Source of the DNA: Liolophura sinensis
Lineage: Eukaryota > Mollusca > Polyplacophora > Chitonida > Chitonidae
Length of the DNA: 64,000 bases
Assembly (NCBI RefSeq): GCF_032854445.1
Contig: NC_088302.1
Coordinates: 29,038,979-29,102,978 of the forward strand
Direction: 5' to 3'
Positions within the stretch are counted from its first letter, which is position 1, and the number at the start of each line of letters is the position of its first letter. Position numbers and translations under genes: made by a program. Positions 60,732-64,000 of this stretch are shown here, one piece after another. The notes under the pieces were generated by a model. The model saw only the letters and a list, made by a program, of their open reading frames with translations. It had not been told where the DNA came from and ran no database searches.

Positions 60732-62826
60732 AAAGAAAGTGTGTCTACATGAATAAAATGCACACCAAATCAGGTCTGTTTTCTGTTTAATACATAAGTT
60801 AAATACAAAACAAAACTTTGTGATTTAATAGATTGTATTGTGAAATGGTAAACTAAATGTCATACCACATTCATGATTGAATATGTGAAACTTGTGCTGA
60901 ACGAGTTTGAGTATGAATGGGTTTGGATCTACACTGTACCTTCAGTTTATGACAGTTTTGAGTTGGCAGAAGATGTTCTGTGTGCGAGACCTTACTTTGA
61001 GTCTTCCACTGATGGGGCTTAAATAGTTACCAGGAGATGTAGACCAGTGCACATTGCAGGAGTAGTCGAGCTGACAAAAGCTTTGTGTGAAGGGTCAGAT
61101 GTGGCTGTAGTAAAATAGTCAGTCAGTTGTAGATATGGGAGGTCACACATGTGACATGTATTCTCTAGCCCACACCTAAACATGCCTGCCCACCAGAGAA
61201 TATGAAGTCTTTCATGAAGCCTTTGTTTACTGTTATCTGGTGTGAGGCTCTAGAGGCCCTCCTCTCCCCAGTGATGAATGCAGTAATAGTGGTTCTGTGC
61301 AGAATTGATGTCAGATTCAAGTATAAGGCCATCTGTAAAAATCCTTTGTTGGTGATAAAACCCTTGCAAAAATAGGGTTAATCAGTATGGCATTGTTGCT
61401 TTTTATTCTGGGTGCCAAAAAAGACACATTTAGATTAAATTAAAAAAAAAAATTCCTTTTGTTGTAAAAAAAATAATAAAAACTGCTAGTAGGGCCCCAT
61501 TTTTGGCATTGGTCGGTCTAAGTTTACAAACATACCTGAGTAAAAATGAGTAATGCCTATATTTATGTACATATTTTAAGTTATTTTAAACCTTTAGACA
61601 GCCTCTATTTCTCAGTTATCTGGCATTAAAAAGAAAACAAATAAGCATGGTTACTCTTACATGTATAGACGCAACCTACACCATGCTTTTTTTTGTGCAT
61701 GGAAATAAAACTGCATTTGCCCTGTTAATCTCTTTTTATGTCTATAAAAATGTCTGTTTATTGATGATTGCATTCTTTGAAATACATGTAGTTAAAGTCA
61801 AGTGCACTGTTGAGAAGTTCGCATGCATTTTTGATCAGAATATAAGACGGGCTTGAAATGTTTTGAAGTCATCGTCAAGAAATTTAATGCTACAAGGAGA
61901 AGTGTGTTAATGCCTGTCAAAATTTATGATCAGGGGTCAAGAGCATACTCTTGCAAAAGTATGATTCTCAAGTTGTCCAGAGCGCAAAGTAATCTGGCAT
62001 GTTTGCACTTCTCAGCTCGGGCTCTGGAATCCTTTTTTTTTGGTACTCTTTACTCAATAAAGCATTAGTACTGGTAGAAAAGTGTACAGCTGAAGTAGTT
62101 AGATAACAGTATTGTAAACTAAACCTATTACTATAGTAAACGTGTGTGATAATTACGGGGAAAAATGTGCCTCACATAACTGCCACAAAATGTGTTAAAC
62201 TAAAATTTGTCAGGTGAACAGTTACTAACAGTTTTACAGCACTGCCTTACTCAGTAAAGTGTGGGTGGTAGGCCTAAAGAGCTGTCCTGCTCTAGTATTA
62301 CAGTATCCCTGTTTTCCCGCCATCACATAATGAGACCTTTACATATACGCACTCGAATGTAGGTCAGTAGCTGTGGCGTTGTCTATATGGTACACTGTGG
62401 AATGTACCTCATGTTAACCTCGTGTGTTACATCTGTTAAGAAAGAACCTCATTCTGGTACATGTGCACCTCATTGTAACGGTAGATTACTCATATCTCAT
62501 TATAGCCTAATTGAAAGGAAAATAATATACATGTAGTTTACTTTGAGCTTTATGTTGGTTGGATACATTGAGTCTGGTACCCAGTGCATTTTACGGATTT
62601 GCAAAGGTGTTGGGTTTACTTCTTTACTTGTCCTGACCCAAAACTGTGGGAATATTTCACCTTCATGTCCTTGAACCTCTACAAATGTACAATGGCACAT
62701 ACCACTTATATATCATTACGTCATCCTTGGTAGGACTTTTATTTTTATTTTCCATAGATTGAAAACTACTTCCTGTACAAATTAGTATACTGATGCACTG
62801 TGCAAACACCTCAAAAGTTTCATGGA

Positions 62827-62999
62827 GTGAGTGAGTGAGTGAGTGAGTGAGTGCTTGGGGTTTAACATCGTACTTAACAATTTTTCAGTCATACATGTAG
62901 GTGTTCTTAAGTCTTAGGTGTTACTCGACCCAGGATTGACCCTGGATCTGTCATCTCCCAAAGCGGACATTCTACCAACTGTGCTATCGGTGCCGGTCT
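62827..62999 (-). mobile_element. Full-length tRNA-derived SINE, family 2
   Basis: On the minus strand a tRNA-like head with A box (GATAGCACAGTTGGTAGA) and B box (GGGTCAATCCTGGG) is followed by a short body containing ATGACTGAAAAATTGTTAAG and TTAAACCCCAAGCACT, then a tail of CACT/CTCA units. A perfect 13-bp duplication, AAAGTTTCATGGA, flanks it at 62,814-62,826 and 63,000-63,012. The element is complete at about 173 bp. Confidence 0.95.
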
Positions 63000-63931
63000 A
63001 AAGTTTCATGGAAGTTTAAATATGAAAATTAAAGCATGCATTAGCCTTCATTATGAAACAGTTAAGGATTATGATGTTTTTTACCATGTATTTGACAAAT
63101 TTGTGATTATTCATTACAACAAGTCAGTGAGTATTTTCAAAACTTTTTTCCAGAGTGATAGTTTTTGCAATATTCCTGTACCTCGTTCAAGTGAACAAGT
63201 TCATGTTATGGGTTCTCTTTATACTGTAACACGTCTGTTTGTCTGAACTTCCTGGTGTTGTACAGAGAATGTAAATATGACCAGCTGTTAAGCGTTACTA
63301 TAGAAAACTCCTGCGGAAATGTGAGATAGAAGAGCTCCATAGTTCTCCGTGTTACTATTTGTGCCCTGGAAGTTTCTGGAATTATCTTGTGTTAAAGGGT
63401 GACATGTTCCTGATGAGGCTAAGGGGGGATAACTGAGTTCAGGCGTGGGAGTCATAGTGGAGCTGCACAGTGATCAGTATGCCATGACTACAGCATTAAG
63501 CTGGACTTGGAATTAACATCCTTGTCAGGCAAAAGCGGGGTCAACTCTGAGCTTGATACATTGAAAACTACTCTACATGTTCTGTTATTTAGGAATACAT
63601 GTACTTGTTTACAATTGTATTGCACTATTAAAATGTACTTGTTGTAACTATGTGAAGGGAAATTCAATTTTCTAGAACATGAAATAACTATAAGCTGCAC
63701 AGTTTTTGTTTTTTAAGTTTTGTTTTATTCAAAGTAATAGTCACATTATCAGCGGTTGGCTAAGATGTGGCAGTGCATATTAATTGAAATTTCAGTACTT
63801 TTTTTTACATGTAGGTTAGACGGAGTTCTTAATCTTGGAAGAGTCACGGCAAAATGTTTATGTATTGATTTCTAACTTTGTGTAACTATTTTTGTGGTGA
63901 TTGTTGTGATCAATTTGGTCTCTCATTCTAG

Positions 63932-64000
63932 ATTCGGTCGGAAAGAGCGGGCACTGAAGGATGCCGAGAAGAAGATTGCGGGGCTGGAGGCGGAGCTGGC
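63932..64000 (+). CDS. Nuclear lamin, coding exon 2 (cut by the window end)
   Basis: After the TCTCATTCTAG acceptor, one base completes the lysine codon begun in exon 1. The frame then reads FGRKERALKDAEKKIAGLEA and runs off the window. This continues rod coil 1B of the lamin, with charged and leucine positions spaced as in a coiled coil. The matching phase and the family-typical sequence confirm that the two exons are joined. The rest of the rod, the tail with its nuclear localisation signal and Ig fold, and any CaaX motif lie beyond the window. Confidence 0.95.
   Translation, partial: MRSERAGTEGCREEDCGAGGGAG

Larger units (their letters stand above)
52373..63931 (+). other. Lamin intron 1 (about 11.6 kb)
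   Basis: A GTAAGT donor, and an acceptor ending TCTCATTCTAG, bound a phase-2 intron. It contains two family-2 SINE copies, one family-1 SINE, four short tandem arrays and a miR-124-like hairpin, all listed separately. I see no other coding exon. Such a long first intron commonly hosts enhancers, but nothing here proves one. Confidence 0.9.

Noticed and set aside
1-64000. CRISPR arrays, operons, bacterial-type promoters, rRNA genes
   Set aside because: No such structure is present. The tandem arrays have no spacer pattern and the genome is clearly that of an animal.

Overview
The window is animal nuclear DNA: introns are long, splice sites follow the GT-AG rule, there are no operons, the base composition is fairly AT-rich by eye, and tRNA-derived SINEs and minisatellites are abundant. 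The SINE 3' segment (about 80 bases around TATAAGTGAAATATTCTTGAG, then CGGCGTAAAAC and a TAAA-type tail) and a second SINE ending in a CACT/CTCA tail look like elements known from molluscs. I therefore infer a lophotrochozoan, most likely a mollusc. No species can be named from this.

Layout. (1) Bases 1 to about 26.9 kb hold no gene I can recognise. AT-rich DNA alternates with more GC-balanced, repeat-free islands that could be regulatory. SINE copies with clean target-site duplications sit at 7.1 and 8.5 kb. (2) From 26.9 to 33.7 kb, five phase-compatible exons on the minus strand outline an unrecognised membrane protein. Read in transcript order they give a basic segment and one transmembrane helix, a short linker, eight 13-residue repeats made by a 39-bp coding minisatellite, a region with sequons and a short coiled coil, and a 26-residue C-terminal motif duplicated in a separate 78-nt exon. 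Both ends of the gene are missing. (3) From 34 to 51 kb I see no recognisable gene. This stretch holds a SINE with a different, tRNA(Glu)-like head (40 kb), a possible promoter near 43.2 kb, a 33-bp minisatellite (45.1-45.6 kb), three SINE fragments (46.2-47.8 kb) and a 43-bp minisatellite (48.5-49.5 kb). (4) From about 51.8 kb to the window end lies the 5' part of a nuclear lamin gene on the plus strand: promoter, coding exon 1, an intron of about 11.6 kb, and the start of exon 2, cut by the window edge. The intron carries SINEs, short tandem arrays and a hairpin whose 3' arm resembles a decayed or diverged miR-124.

The lamin call is firm. The minus-strand gene rests on exon phase, splice signals, an internal exon duplication and coding-like composition, not on a recognised family. 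Most other open frames between 60 and 190 codons are about what chance gives in 64 kb at this base composition; they are not annotated as genes.
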